DNA of 64,000 bases, taken from NCBI RefSeq assembly GCF_041296385.1, contig NC_091015.1, positions 89,822,004-89,886,003 on the forward strand, read 5' to 3'. Shown here piece by piece: positions 12,056-26,674 of the stretch. A program made the position numbers and the translations under genes. The notes below the pieces were generated by a model. The model saw only the letters and a list, made by a program, of their open reading frames with translations. It was not told the origin of the DNA and made no database searches. Source of the DNA: Aphelocoma coerulescens (taxonomy: Eukaryota; Chordata; Aves; Passeriformes; Corvidae). Every line of letters begins with the position of its first letter. The first letter of the stretch is position 1.

Positions 12056-14470
12056 CAGTCCACCATGGGATTCCCCATCAAAATTCAACTACAAGTTTTG
12101 AATTAAAAAATTATAATTATGTGTAACTCACAGCATCTTGGGACTAGATACTGGCCATGAAGAACATGCTGCTCAACGCAGATCCCAGCCAGCAGAATAG
12201 TGCCACCAGACAAGAAACCTGGGAATTTGAATTCAGATCAAAAATCTGTGCTTTAAGACTTGAATTCTGCATTTGTTTTGGATAACAGAGAACTTCTCTC
12301 TTTCCATGAAAAACACATGCTACTAGCCAAAAAAATGTTGGTATCTAACAAAAGCAACAGTAGCTGACTAGTGGAAGAGTTAGTTATTGATGTCCGAGAA
12401 CAAGAAAGCAGTTTAGGTACAGAAATCAAACTGCTGCAAATTTATTGTAAAATTTCTTATTCTATATTTGTCCAAACCAGCTCTCCAATACTGAATTATA
12501 GATACACTTTCTTTTTCTAAGGAGCAAAAGAAAATACAAAACTGGCAAAAGATTTTAAAACATTGACCAACAGGGTTTAAAATAACCAATAATAACAGAG
12601 AGTGAACAAATGGCTTAAATATGGTAACATGCTGGAGAGATAATTTTTTGTCAAACATGAAGTGTAATTTGACATGAATGTTATTGCTGGCACCCATAAA
12701 TAGCACCATCAAGAGCATGCTAGTGTGCCAGAAAAAGTCGTTGCCTATTAAACAAATTCAGCCCTTGCTTCTTTCCCCGTTCCCTCACTGTACTCAATAG
12801 CTCTGCAAGAAGGAACACAGCCCTGAATTCTAACTAGCTGAAATGTACTTGGGAGAGCATCTTCCTGAAAGCTCCTCAAGTACAGGGCAAGTAAAAAAGC
12901 TGAGTTCTATCTGTTGGCATGGAATTTATTTTAATTTCATCCATCCAGCTCCACAGTTCCATCCCTCATCGGGTACAACATTAATATGGAACTTGAGATT
13001 TCATTACAACTGCGGTGCTCTGAAAGAGCAGCATTTACCAGCTGCACAAGGACATCAAACTCACCCGAGCCACAATTAAAATTACAAGCAACAGAACAGA
13101 ACCAGAACACCTCAAACAGAAAACAGAGAAACTCCCTTAAAGGCCATGAGGGTCAAAAATATGAGTGGGAATCCTTCCTTCCAGTTTGCTTCCCGTATTT
13201 CTATGATGCTCTGCCTGGATGTACCAAATAGAGTTAGCTTTTGATGAGTCAAAACAGAGGAAATTTTTTCTAGGATAAATAAAAACAGGGGTACTGGGAG
13301 TTGGAACAGACCATATTTTCATATTTGAGAACAGCAGGTGCTTTTTAAACCATGAGTTAATTCTGTATAGAAGCAACACAATTAGGTTTGAGCTTCCAAA
13401 GTAATCCGAAGTCATTAAACAACCAAATTCTGCATTGAAACAAGGCCTCAGGTGAATTATTGTTATCTTCTGACCTTTAAAACTAATTGCAAGCTTAACA
13501 CTTGTAAATATGTTTTTATAGCATTTAACAAACAGGGGCAAAAAATTTAAAGCGATGTTTGGATGCTGGAGTTTACAAACATATGTCAAGGACTTAACTT
13601 TTGGCACAGATAAGTGAACCAAGTACTTTGAAACTCGATGTCAAGGCTTACAGCTGACCAATTTAACTGTAAAGGCACTTTGGACTTCATTTACCTGAAC
13701 TTATGGCTGAATAGCCAATATTGAAGAGAAATATTTCAGCATAAGGAAACCATTGATCATAACGATATTTGCTAGGTCATAAAAAACTGATTATACTGCA
13801 ACAAGCCTATTCTAAATCAACACTAAGTGTTGGGGTCTAATACTGTTTATGCAGCAAACACTCACTGAGAATTATGATCTACTTTGTTTATGCTCATTTT
13901 GAATGCTTTTCTCCTCAGATGATTTACAGTTTTATTTTTTCTTCCAAGGCTCAGTTCCTGGAATTCTTAAACTGCTCCAACTCAGCCACTTCCAGATCAT
14001 CCATTAGTTGTTTCATTAAAGTTGTGGATTTACAAGGCCCACTCAGCAGTCTTATCACTGACTCATGTTCTCATCAGCAAGCAAGTTCTGACCACTAACT
14101 ATTTCACCCCAAAACTGAGCTCTGCATTATCTGTACAAGCCACCTTGCCAGCATGCATGCCAGCACCAGCTGGGTACCCAGGTTTTACCCCCTCCCAGGA
14201 GCCACTTTAAGACTTTTTTTTGAGAATCCAACATTTAGTCATGCCTAGTCCTGTGGTCCTCAAGCATCCAGTCTCCTTGAAATCTCACATCAGCTGGACA
14301 TTACCACGAATGCTGGTAATACATCTGCCTTCCCTCACATTTCCTCCTGCCTTACACAAAACATCTCCTGCCTTAAGGCAGCTTTGCAAATTCCATTCCT
14401 CCTAGAGCCAGGAAGAACTGGGAAACACAATGCACACTCAACCTGAGAGAGACTAAATTAGAATATGTTA

Positions 14471-14494
14471 GTTACATCATGTTACATCACGTTA
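14471..14494 (+). repeat. Short tandem repeat, period 10
   Basis: GTTACATCAT, GTTACATCAC and GTTA stand in tandem: 2.4 copies with one mismatch. A minor local duplication. Confidence 0.8.
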
Positions 14495-15618
14495 ACACGA
14501 AAAACCACTCAGTCTTCCCAATATTCAGCCAAGGCATTTACAGAAGGCTCTCAGAAGTCTGAGTATTGCTCTGCAAATCTGTGAGTCTCCATGAACCAGA
14601 AAGACTGCTCTCTAACAAATACAATCTGAAATATTACCACCTTTAAATAGCACTGAACAGGGACTCGATGATACTGCTGCCTTGACTGGCTATCACAATG
14701 GAGCAGATTGAAAGAGAGACACTTAAATGTTCATGTGTACATCACAGGTTCTATAAGGAGACAAAAAAAAAAATAAAACAACCCTGATAGAATCACTACT
14801 CTTTCCTCCAATCTTTTTATGCTGTTTCCTATGGAGTTCTTTACTAATGTGTTCAGAATATGTAACTATTGCTTTAAATTCAGGTTTGTTGCAGTGCCAC
14901 TACGTTTTAATTTGCTAAAGACATGCTGCAGTTGGAACTGTTGCTTTTAAATTAACTTTTGTAATTTGTGACAATTTCTATTGCCTGTTTTCTTACATTA
15001 AAGTTTTATATCTAGTGTAAGAGAAAATTAAGATGCATGTTATTTTAATGTAAGAAATACTTAGGCTTGCACATAGGCTTCATCACTCGAAGATATCATA
15101 GATGGATTTGAGCTATATTTATAAAAATCCACTGATCCCCCCAATATGCCAAGAGGGTTAACAATCCCTCTTAAACCTTCCATGGCTGGAATGATCACAA
15201 AATGTAAAGTAACACCAGGAAATAAAAATATGAAAGTGTAGATTGGTGCCATTTTAGCACTCTCAGACATGAGCAAGTTACGGTGTCAACGTATCCATTC
15301 AATTTCCTTGGGTGTATGAATCCCAATATGATCCTCCCCCAAGCACAATATGGGGTTAGCTTTTAAATGGAGCAGTCTTTGCTTCTCATATACATATCAC
15401 TCATCTGATCATACAGCCTAAATGTAATTGCACCATTTTCCAAACAATTCCCTTAAGATTCCTGCCATTCACATTACTAATAGGCATACTTATTTTACTC
15501 CTCAGTTTCTTGTAAGTTAGTATTCTTAGTATGGTAGCCCTAGTAGCTGCTAAAAAATTAACCATAACAATACTGTCCAAATCTTAACTACTTCAAGTTC
15601 AGTCAATATTCAAGTCTC

Positions 15619-15665
15619 AAAAAAACAAACAAACCAAAATCAAAAATAAAAAAGCAAACAAAAAA
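15619..15665 (+). repeat. A-rich low-complexity tract
   Basis: A-runs broken by single C, T or G bases (AAACAAAC, AAATAAAA types). No coding or RNA gene signature. Confidence 0.8.
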
Positions 15666-18600
15666 TGAGGTTTTTTCCATTATTTTACTACCTCAAAGTG
15701 ACTAAAACAAGTATCCTACGTTGTTATGTGATATTCACTTTGTGTGAATGTAAATAAGTCCATTAGATAAAAGGCGTGTGTGTGAGTGAAATCTGGCCCA
15801 TCAGTCACTACATAGCTTACACACACAGAAATATGCTAGCAATGCACTGCTCAGCCACTTCAAAACACAGCAAAACAAACAGCATCAGCTGCTGAACACA
15901 GACTGATATCAGGGAAATTCCTGGGTTAAGAAAGCAATGCACACGGACTCCTCCTCAACTGTAATTACTCTGAGAATAAATTATATATCATTGTTAAATA
16001 AATCACAGGTCATTACCAAGTCATATAATTCACCTTCATGAGAAACAACAAAAATGTCAGATACTAGAAAGAATAAATCTCTGTGCCTAACAGTACTTTT
16101 CTTCTGCGTTTCTGTATTTAACATTCATTGTTCCCCTCTAATACTTATTTCATACGCTCATTAAATTCCTACCAAATGCTTAGATACGTCTTAATTCCTG
16201 AAGCGTGAGCACCATCACTCTGAGGGTAAAGGTTCAATTTTGCTCTCACATCAAAGTGATGCCTTGGAAGCCCTGGGTTAAACTGAGATAATATGAAAAA
16301 AACTGAACCAAATAGCTTCGTATATTGGTAATCAGCCAGTCTGCCAGCTGTGCTACTGGAGCAAAGTAAGTTATCTGCCAATTCTTGAGCAGGTATGTGC
16401 TCTCCACATGAGGAACCAAGGCTCTTGAAGCCAGAGGATTATGTTTAGATAGCTTCTATACTACTTTCACTAAAGTACATTTTCTCAGGCAGACTAAATA
16501 TGGTCTGGGAGCATTCTCTGGCAGATGCACATTTAGTAATGTAGGTCTCCAGATTAAGGCAAAAAGAATTTTCGTTAGAAGCAGCACTAACCAAAACTAA
16601 TGAATTTAGGGGCACATTTCATTACAATCAGAACTGAACGCTACGTGACAGGGTTTTGTGAGGTTACTGCCTTGTACAATAATTTCTACAAAACACTGAA
16701 CAATGCTCTGCAAGCAGAGGGTGAGAAAGGAGTTCACAACTTCTAGGTGATCTCAGAGAAGAAACAATAGGAAGAGTCACTGAACTTTTCCTTCTTGTTT
16801 CCAGCTAACCCTGCCAAAGCAATCCCAATCATTTAAGATTGTTTTCTTCTTTATCCAAAATAAAAGTTTAGCTTATTAATACACAAAATTTTGAACTATT
16901 TATTCTGCTCAAAGCACATGCAGATTTCATTTCTTATCAACCTGATATTGCTCTGGTCTCTGCTGTCATATTCAGAAACCCCATCTGTTGTGTTGTGCAC
17001 CATAGGAGAACTGCATCAATGATGATAATCCAAACAGCATTTTTTCTACACACACAAGTTGCTGCACGCTTTCAGAAAACACATCCTGCTAACTTCACAC
17101 CAGAAAGGATAAAGACAGGTTCCAAGCAAAGCCATGCACCAAAAATTTTACATAAAGTATTTCATCTACTAAAACAATATTGTTCATTAAAGTAATTTAC
17201 TAGATGTACACCTAAGACATTACTTCAAAATTCATGTGTGAAGCCCTGAGGGAGTCGGGAGCTTTCATCTACATGGCCTGTTTTGAAATCTGGCATGAGA
17301 TGAGTGCCGATGAAAAAAATTTGTCACAAGGCATTTTTGCCACGTAGTTTTGCATCACTGAAATAATTTTTTTCACCCTACGCTCATTGACAGTTGTATT
17401 AAATCTGATTAATACAACCATTTCCACTGCACTGTCAGATTCTAGCGAAACATGAGTTTTCAGTGGTTCAAGAACTGGAGCTGTCAACTATAATTTAAAA
17501 CTGCACCCAAACAATGACACAACATTATCTCAGTATTTCAAAGATATCTTAAAAGAAGACTCCTTAAAAAACTACCCCCTCTTTGCATGAGCAAAGTCCC
17601 ATTAGAAATCCCCACTAATTAATAATTTATATTCTTAGAAGAATTATTAAGAAGTGTCAGATTTCAGACTCCAAATTGAGCTAAATCCCCAGAGGCAAAC
17701 TGCAGGTTTAATTTACTGTAAGAGAATCTCATCATTTTCATTAAGCATGTTATCTGGAGAGAGATTTGAGAGAGGACCGATGGCTTCCAGACTACAAAGC
17801 ACTTGGCTCCCAAGAACCTGCCATTCTGTCAAATCTCTTAGTATCATCTAAGAAAAAGGCAAGAGCAGAATAGCTTATTGCTCCATGTCAGAGCTGCCCA
17901 AATTTTCTACTTCTCCTGCCACGCATGTTTCCTCCTTACTGACTCTATTCTGAATAGGAAGCACAATTCATGCTGACAATGTAATTGCTCAATTATTGCA
18001 GGCTGCTTACCTTCCAAAACAAACTAATCCAAAAGAAATCAGAGGAAAACAAAAGCAACTGATGGCATCTCATGAGCCAGAGCATTGAAAACAGTGGAAA
18101 AATCAAATAGAATAATGATCAAAATATATTTTTCTAGTACCAGTGCCACAGAATTCATAAAAAGTTAAATGGAAACTTTCAGATTAGCATTTGGTACTTT
18201 TTGCTCGTGTCTTCTGCTTCCCTTCCTCCCCCATCTTACTCTGTGGCAATGTTTGTCTGGTAAAACTTTAGCAACCACAGATGCATACTCTTTAAAACTA
18301 ATGGTGTGAATGAAAGTTTACTCCTAGGCAACCTGAGTATGGTAATAACAGTCACTACTGGTGTCCTACAAGACTTTGACCACAGGAGGACATATCAAGA
18401 GCAGCACCTTTAATTCCATCCTCAAAGAGAATCTCCTTCCAACCAACACTGCCCACTGAGGGCCAAATGGGAATTCAATTATTTTGTGCTAGGTGCTTCA
18501 GAGAGATCACACTCTACCCAGTCCCCATTTTTGGCCAGTAGCAGTCTGGGTACATTTTAAAGACAGAGCTAAACCCACCCAAAACACAGCTGATTTTCCT

Positions 18601-21600
18601 ATTTCTTCAATTCATGTTAAACAAGAAAGATAAGCCCTGAACTCTTTATTCTTTAATGTGCAGGATTACTTTGCACACGTCTTGCTGATGTCTCCTCTCA
18701 GGACGTGGTGAGCATTACTTACAATAATATTCTTTTCAAGTTCTGCTGTTTGCAGACTCATTCTCGTTTATCATTTAATCAAAGTTTCTAAAAAGATGCA
18801 GCATGCTGAATAATTCTCCATTCTCTTATCACACACATAGGTTTAAGCTTTTCAAAGAGCCAACTTTGCAAACTGAACTAGTCTGAATGTGAAGCTGCAT
18901 TTGGTTTTTACTATACAACCTTCAGGAAAGGCTGAGTAAGTTAACATTATTCTCCAAGAAGTACTTGTGCAATTCCTTTGAAAGACATAATCAATGGCTG
19001 CCTATTAAATACATTTCTGCCAAAAATTCATTATTTGACTAGTATAATAAAAAATTTGGTAGGACATACCGTACTAAAATATCTTTCACACAATACTTTA
19101 ACTCAGTGATACTTCAGCATGAGAATTAAATGATTTTTGAAAAACACTGTCCTCTTTCTTTAAAGCAATGCCACTACCAACACCAACCAGCAACACACAC
19201 ATGGCGTAATACCTACCTGTTCTGTGTTCTGTTTAAAGCAGTCCCTACATCAAGACATTTCCATCTTTGCTGCCTGAAACAATTACAAAAACAATATAAC
19301 ACCGGACCTTCTCACTCCAAATTCCATCTCTCAAATGGGACAGAGGATTTCCAGGCTTCAGTGTGAGGCACCAACAGGTAACACTGTTTTTGGAGGAAGG
19401 CTCTCAGTGGAAGTCTCAGCCTGAAATGGATCCACTTCTGCGGAGAGTGGGAGGATTTGAAGAAACCAGGCAAATGGCATTTGACCTTTGCTCTTAAAGC
19501 AAGCAGAAAAAAACCCAAAAGCCTGAAACTCACTGGGTGGCACATGTAGACCCCTTATGCAAAGCTTTGTTTTTCTCCTTCAGTTATGCTTGAACGGTCA
19601 GAGAAAGCAACATGCCAGGAAGAAGTTTTGTTGTCCAGCTATCCAACACTGCACACTCCCTGGAGGCTTCCTCTCAGATTATCATGTTGTGCTTAGTTTG
19701 GTCACAATATGTTTCTGTAAAATATTTCACTATACTTGGAAAAAAGCCTTAACAGCAGTCTTAGGGGAAATCACCATGAATAAATGCCAGGCTGCTTTTC
19801 CTAAAAAGTGGCAGATATGAAGTGAACTTGATTGGCAGTGTTTGAAACACCCCATCACCTGCTAGACTGGCAGTTCTTGAGTCAAACACAGCAAGTACCT
19901 CCAAGCACAGTGCAGTTATCCAGCCCTGAGATAATTATCACTGCTAGATTATGTCAGTGCAACCAATAAAAGAAGTTTATTTGAAGCTTCTGTTTATATA
20001 GAACCCCTAAGGTATTCTCGTTTTGAAGAGGTTGTTCAAAAATGGTGTCAACACAGCTTCAGCATTAACATTAAGAGATACATTATCAAGCAGGGCTTCT
20101 CTGACCTGACCTAATAAAATAACTTATCCACAAATGCAAGCAATATTTATAGAATCTCTACACGATCTTAAAACAAGAGTAATTATTTTTCCATACTTGC
20201 TAAAGAGAATTGATATTTATTTTAAATACCTAAATGCATCCTCCCTCTTTTTCTCTGCAGGAACAGCCAGCTATTTTCACAGCTGAAAGCAATAATTTCT
20301 AAATGGGAAAATATTTCCAAACAAGAAACTTCTGATTATCACCAAGCTGCTCAATTGTTATTTCATTTGGATTTTTTTGTTCCTCTCCTCCACAAACAAC
20401 CATCCACAAAGAGGGTGGAATTTAGGTGTGTGTAAGAACACACATTTACAGGCAATAAGCTCTTCAAAGCGTGTATGGTTTCTACAAAAAGCACCATTAA
20501 TACAATTCACATTTGGCACCACAAGTGTGCTTAGGACAGGAAAAGTACTTTTCTCCTACCACTTGGGAGAGGAATGGGAACATCTTTCAAAGTCTTACCT
20601 ATTGAGTCATAGCAATGATCATATTCTTCATAAAAGACACAGATCAGAGGCTAGTTTCTGCAAGAACCATCTTTCCCCTAGAAGTTCTTAAAGACTGAAT
20701 TCGGCTAACTGAAAAGATTAGTGCGGGTTTTATACAGGCTCTTCTCCTCTGCTGGTTCCAAGGCTGTTCTCATAAGCAACCACCAAGCAGTAATCATACA
20801 GCCAAAGACTACCTAGAATTAGCTAAATCTCTTCTCATAGTCTTGTGCCTACACAGCTGTAAATATTCTGAACCCCATTCATATCAGAGCAGTGGCAAAT
20901 GATTCCTGCACTAGTCTATCACTGAAATACTTGAAACTTTGGACAAAATGTATCAGAGGCAAAGGCTTGAAGGATGGAAACAAGTCCAATAAAGCACAGT
21001 GTCATAAAATACAGATCCATTAATATCATGGAAAAATCAGAATACATGCAGCTGTCCAGGAAATAATCAGGAAATTACATTAATTACAGCCCTTTTCTCT
21101 GCTTGACATTTCACCACAATACAATGACTACTTTTTCAGCTGCTAGTAGGACTTATACTAGATTTTCCTAAATTGAACAGAGTGATAGCAAAGTGAATTA
21201 AGTTAAGAGGCTATACAATCTTGAACTGTTGCTTTTCCACTACATGTCAAAGAACACATCCCCATTTTCACAAAAAATGTTCCAGGCAGATCACAGATGT
21301 TTCCAGATGCACCCAGTTAGAAAACCAGAATAGGCTGGGCTGTTGCCTCTTTCATTCTAGAAGGAACAGATGAAAATAGTGGAAAGATTCCTCCCCCCTG
21401 CCAAAAAAAAATCATCATGGCAAGTTGGTGGAGTAGATCCTTTTGTTTAAGTCCTAGAGGACATAATGTCCTCAAAAGTGGCAGAATTGCCTCTGACTAA
21501 GTAGCAGAAAATGAAGCTTACTATTTTCCTGTCAGCTCAGTTTAATGAGTAACATTAACACCTACAAGTCATGTCTGGCTGAAGCCTTTCAGTGTTCTTA

Positions 21601-23540
21601 TCCCTTTTTCCTCATTGTCATAAAATGGTTATTATACAAGAATATATATAATTTTACATCAATAGTAGGAAAAGTAATGTCTCTGGACTAATATCTACAA
21701 TACATTCCTTATCAGATCAGAAGTCCTTTCCTACAAACACAGCCTCACAGAGGAAACTGTCCAAACAGAGTTGACAGTAACTCAAGAGCTGCTATTACTG
21801 AGAAAGTCTAATTGCTCAGCCTTATCCAAAGCAAATCCACCCAGAATTAAATTTCACAAACTGGGTTCTTAAGACACCAGCGCACATTTCCAGGCCATTA
21901 ACTAGGTTCACATGGCTTCAGTTCTACAGACAAAAGAGGGTGTTTCAAAAGCTTAACCACAACCACTTCTCCTCAATGCCTCTATTACTAAGAAAAGCCT
22001 GGTGACCCTCCAATCTGAAGTACTCCTATTTCAAATTCATACTCATGACAAATGACTACAAAGAAAAGAAACAAATTCACACAGGATGTGAATTCTCTCT
22101 ACAGCTGGTACAAGGAACATTCCATTTTTCAACATCTACAGACATTTGGGGTTTCATTGTGGCTAGGAAAGTGTCATATGTTTATGTAGAGTATGCTCAA
22201 GTCTAGCAGAAAAATTAGGAAAAGACACAAAAAAAATCAAGTTATACTGTAGAACTTGGACAATTGAGACAACAGTTTAAGCCGGAGGTACCCTACAGAA
22301 TCCCATAGACCTGCCACCTCCTAAAGAAACCAAGTAAAACCATGGTTGGGAGGTAATGGTATACTTCTCCTTTTTCCAAGAAATCTGGCTCCATGTAGCT
22401 TCACAAATTCCTGCAAAAGAAAAATGGATGAAGAAGCAGAGGCAAGGAGCAGGAACACCACAGAGGAAAGATTGGCTCTGATCAAGGACCAGTCTTGACT
22501 TTAAAAGTTAAAAAGTGATCTTTGTCCTAGAATGTTCAATCACAGTTAACAGACTGTTAAAGGTGGTGGTTTTTGGGGGTAGAGGGAGCTGTGTTATGGG
22601 GACTAACACAGGGATTAAGCCCCTTCTACTTCATAAAGTTTCTCAAAGCCTCACAACACAGGATAATGAAAAAGAGTATAAGCTTGCAGACTGGGGGCAG
22701 AAAAAAACCTGGGTGAGTTAGGCATGCACAGGAAATGACATTAATTTCTGTAGGTATAAGATAGAATGCAGACAAGAACAAATAAAGTTTGGAGTTTTAA
22801 GGATCCAAAAGGGTACAACTGAGTACAGTAGACATATAAGATTTATGGGAGGGCAAAAACAGAGGCAAGGACATGAGGACAGAAAAAAATAATGTTACAT
22901 TCTATTTCTCAACACCAAGCCTAAATATCTGAAAGCAGGGATGTGCTTGCCAGAGAGCATGTTTGGTGGTGATGTGAATGGCAAAGGGAAGGAAATTCAA
23001 CGTGGAACCACTCAATAGTTTTTACACAGTTACTGTCCTTCCCACCCTCAGTGCTCTGTGCAGAGCCCAGCAGAATTAATTTCAGCGCATTTACAAGCAG
23101 GTTACTAGCCAGAGGACACATCCTAACTGGGTTAGGATAAAAGCTAGACTTTGGGAGAATTACAAGCAAATCTCCTCCACCCCACCCTATAACAAATTCT
23201 CCATAGGGCTTTGGAGCTCAGCAGGAGCAGCTCCATATTCCTGAGTCCTGAAGGTGGTCATCACTCCTTTTCCTTCCCTGCACACTAAGCAAGCAAAGAG
23301 GTTTGCCAGTGGTTACCTAGCTATATCTTTTGTGGCACAATTACAGCAGTACACTTACACACCAGCAAAGAAACATCCTTCTGCAGACAAGACTGCTGAT
23401 GCACAACAGCCCACCCTGAGACATAACCATTAAATGGGATGCTCCCACACAAGGGTTGACCCTCATATCAACTGACCAGGTTTGATTAAACTTTTGACAG
23501 CAATTCCATACTTTGCACTGAGCCAAGAGACCTGTACCTA

Positions 23541-24340
23541 TCATAGAACCATAGAATACGATGAGTTGGAAGGGACCCTCAAGATCATTTAATTCAATCC
23601 CTGGCCCTGCACAGGGCACCCCAAGAATCACACCCTGTGCCTGAGAGCATTGTCCAAATGCTTCTTGAACTCTGTGAACTCTGAGCACTGAAACAGGCTC
23701 CCCAGGGAAATGGTCACAGTACCAAGCCTGACAATCACCCTCTGGGTGAAAAATCTTTCCCTGATACCAAATCTAAGCCTCCCTTGACTCAGTTTCAGGC
23801 CATTTCCTTGAGTTTTGTCACTGGTTACCACAGAGAAGAGATCAGTGTCGCCCCCTCCTCTTCCATTTGTGAGGATGTTGAAGACTACAATGAGCTCCCC
23901 CTCAGTCTCCTCCAGGCTGAACAGACCAAGTGACCTCAGCTGCTCCTTATGCTGCTTCCCTTCCAGATCTTTCAACATCCTCATTGCCCTCCTTTGGACA
24001 CTCTCTAATAGTTTAACATCTTTTTTATATCATGGCACCCAAAACTGCCCCCAGCACTCGAGGTGAGGCTGCCCCAGTGCAGAGCAGAGCGGGACAATCC
24101 CCTCCCTTGCCCGGCTGGCCATGCTGTGCCTGATGCACCCCAGGACAGGGCTGGCCCTCCTGGCTGCCAGGGCACTGCTGACTCATGTTCAACTTGCCAT
24201 TGACCAGGAGCCCCAGGCTCCTTTCTGCAGCGCTGCTCTCCAGCCTCTCCTTCTATACACACAATCAGAGTTGCCCCATCCCAGGTGCAGAATCCCGCCC
24301 CTTCCCTTACTAAACTTCATACAGTTGGTGATCACCCAGC
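23541..24340 (-). mobile_element. CR1 LINE, 5'-truncated copy of about 800 bp
   Basis: The left end reads TCATAGAACCATAGAAT on the plus strand. On the minus strand this is the CR1 3' terminal octamer repeat (ATTCTATG)n, so the element is on the minus strand. It continues through the typical CR1 3' UTR and the end of ORF2, with minus-strand text such as AGGAGGGCAATGAGGATGTTG and TGTTCAGCCTGGAGGAGA. It is truncated near 24340, as is usual for CR1. Stops and frameshifts interrupt ORF2, so it cannot move. The 115-, 118- and 85-codon ORFs here are fragments or shadows of CR1. It is less decayed than the copy at 7640-8405. Confidence 0.93.
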
Positions 24341-26499
24341 TCTCTGTAAAGAAATTGGTGCCAGTGCCTTTTTCACTTCCTCATGAGCCTATGTAACAAA
24401 GTAAAGAACATTTTCTCAAGAAGGGCAAGTCTCGTAGCTGTAAATGAGGCCCTGATCTTACTATTTACTACTTTCCCACTACTACCAATGGGACCTCCTT
24501 CAGACTAGAAAAGGTGTAGAGGATCCCAGTTGTTTAAAAAGACTACACACATATGTGTGTGTACACACACACCATACCCCTTCCACTCCCTCTTTCTCAA
24601 ACATCAAACCATCTTCAGTTCATTTCTTCAGATACTAATGGCATTAGAACATGAATACGTGGGAACTTCAAATTTAGGATACAAGTCAACATTCGAAAAA
24701 TTTTTAAATTTAAAGCTAAACACCTCTGGTCAGGTTTTATTACACTGATTGAACAAAAAAGCACTGCTTCAGTCAATATGTTTGTCTGTTCAAACAACAT
24801 GTTGCAGCTCTTCAAGGTACCACTGGTGAAAAGTCATCTCTTTCAGAAACAGAAAGGTAGCAAGTGAAGCATGAAGCAGTCCTCCTTTTGGTGAAAAAAG
24901 AGATGCTCTCATTTTTCTCAGGGGTTAAAGACGAGTGATGAGTTAGTGCTACCTATGTTCTTAGTACACTTTGTTACTTAATTAATATGAAATGTCAAGT
25001 ATGTGGTACTGCTAACAAAGAATTGTAAATATTTTAATGTGCATAGTGAACCAATTTGCTATGTTCAGTGCAAAAGTTTTAATCTACAATGCTAATACAT
25101 GAACCAACAAGACAAATTTATAAAAAAATGAGCACAAGACTAAGTCCTAATGCTAGGTATTTATACCACATAATTGTGGTGTGGCAGTTGTATTTCCCAG
25201 TGTCCAAATAAAAATGTTACATTTATGCCTTTATTATAAGAGCTTACAAACACTACTTTTGTCTGCCATTAATTCACAGTTGTATTTTTCAGGTTACTTA
25301 ATATAAGCATAAAATATCGATGTTAATGCTGACATGCCAAACAGATATTTTTGTGTTTACCAGAAACATCTAATTATATCTGTCTACATAAGTAATGAAC
25401 ATAATCTAAAGGGAAGTCAGTATTATCTAAAGCACCAGTGCAGAAGAGTAATTCTGAACTTGCTGAACTAGCAATCCTGTGTACTGATACTTGCGTTGAC
25501 AGGGATTAGTCACAGCAATATTTTTCAGTTTACAGCTGAAAAAGCAGTCCCAAAACATTTGACAAAACACCTGCAAAGGTGCAAAGAGCAAGATAAGTTC
25601 ACTAGCATTAAGGAATACGATAAATCATGCTTTAGGACTTGTGAAGACAAAGTAATCTGAACACACAGGCACACAGGAGCACCTTCTTTTCTACAAATGA
25701 CCACCCATCTTAACATTGACCAGGCAATTTCTTCTGCATTGACTATGATTGAGATTGAATCATATGCTTATGAAAAGAAAACTCTGCACCAGAGTTAAAG
25801 TGCTGGCATGGCTTACAACTGTAACTAATTATCCATGCTGCAAGAATCACCTCTGATATTAATAACTGCATTTCCATTTCATGTAGGCGAGGATCAGGAA
25901 AACTATTTATGGACACAGATAAAACTAAGGAGATACAAAATCTTTTTACTTCACAGTGAGATGTTATCTTTAGATGCTACACCATGAATGACAGAGGAAA
26001 AGCAGCTTTTACCATAGTATGACTGTATTTTTCTCAACAGCCAGCCCTGAAGATCAAAATGCAGAAAGCTAACTCACAGCAGCAGTAGATCTGAAGTACA
26101 GGTGTCAAGCTTTTAATTGCTTAGCAGTTTTTCATTTATGGGGTGGAAGGCAGCAATTAAAGCAAGAAGATTTTAATCATAGCTCAGGAATTGCATTTTC
26201 TGTTTTGCATCTCTGTGTGCTCCCAAATTTGGACAAGGCAACAGTGTTTTTAGCAGCTACTTCGGTACCCTGAAGTCTGACCTGATGCTAACTAAGGTCT
26301 GTAACTTGACAAAAAAAAGAAATTACTGTAAAGTAATTAACATTGGGGAAAAATTTTTCACGTTCCAGCTAGGAAATGAGAGACCAGAAAAAGAACACAG
26401 CAGATCAAACTCATGGTTGCATACAAGACACCCACAACATAGCAAGGAGTCACTTAAAGCAACACACTGCAACAGCATGACAATCCTTTTCAAGGTACT
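24341..26499. other. FBXL7 intron 2, unique stretch
   Basis: Non-coding, with no exon recognised. It contains the alternating purine-pyrimidine block at 24545-24572. All ORFs are 91 codons or shorter and unrecognised. Confidence 0.6.
24545..24572 (+). repeat. Compound CA/TG microsatellite with nested palindromes
   Basis: Twenty-eight bases of strict purine-pyrimidine alternation: ACACAC-ATAT-GTGTGTGT-ACACACACAC. It holds two overlapping 16-bp perfect palindromes, at 24545-24560 and 24555-24570. Such sequence can adopt Z-DNA or cruciform form under supercoiling. Confidence 0.9.
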
Positions 26500-26674
26500 T
26501 GTGAGCACTGGAACAGGCTGCCCAGGAAAGTGGTGGAGTCACCATCCCTAGAGGTACTTTAAAAGACTTAGGTGCCTAGGGGCACAGTTTAGTGGCAGAC
26601 TTGGCAGTGCTGGGTCAAATGGTTGGACTCAATGATTTTAAAGGTCTTTTTCAAACTAAACAATTCTATGATTT
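26500..26674 (+). mobile_element. CR1 LINE 3' end, short copy
   Basis: It begins with GAGCACTGGAACAGGCTGCC, passes GGTGGAGTCACCATCCCTAG and ends CAATTCTATGATT. These are hallmarks of the CR1 3' UTR in plus orientation. Only the last 175 bases or so are present. The sequence before it is not CR1-like, so the copy is strongly 5'-truncated. Confidence 0.92.

Larger units (their letters stand above)
8406..23540. other. FBXL7 intron 2, long unique stretch
   Basis: About 15 kb of AT-rich DNA with no recognisable exon, RNA gene or young transposon. It holds three A/C-rich simple tracts (11158-11238, 12018-12055, 15619-15665) and a 10-base tandem at 14471-14494. The longest ORF is 161 codons on the minus strand at 13137-13622. 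It resembles no known family, has an unremarkable hydrophobic composition and is judged chance. Confidence 0.6.

Noticed and set aside
13137..13622. 161-codon minus-strand ORF
   Set aside because: No family, domain or splice context recognised. One such ORF is expected by chance in 64 kb searched in six frames.
23341..24396. ORFs of 83 to 118 codons
   Set aside because: They fall in or overlap the minus-strand CR1 copy. They are broken ORF2 remnants or antisense shadows, not host genes.
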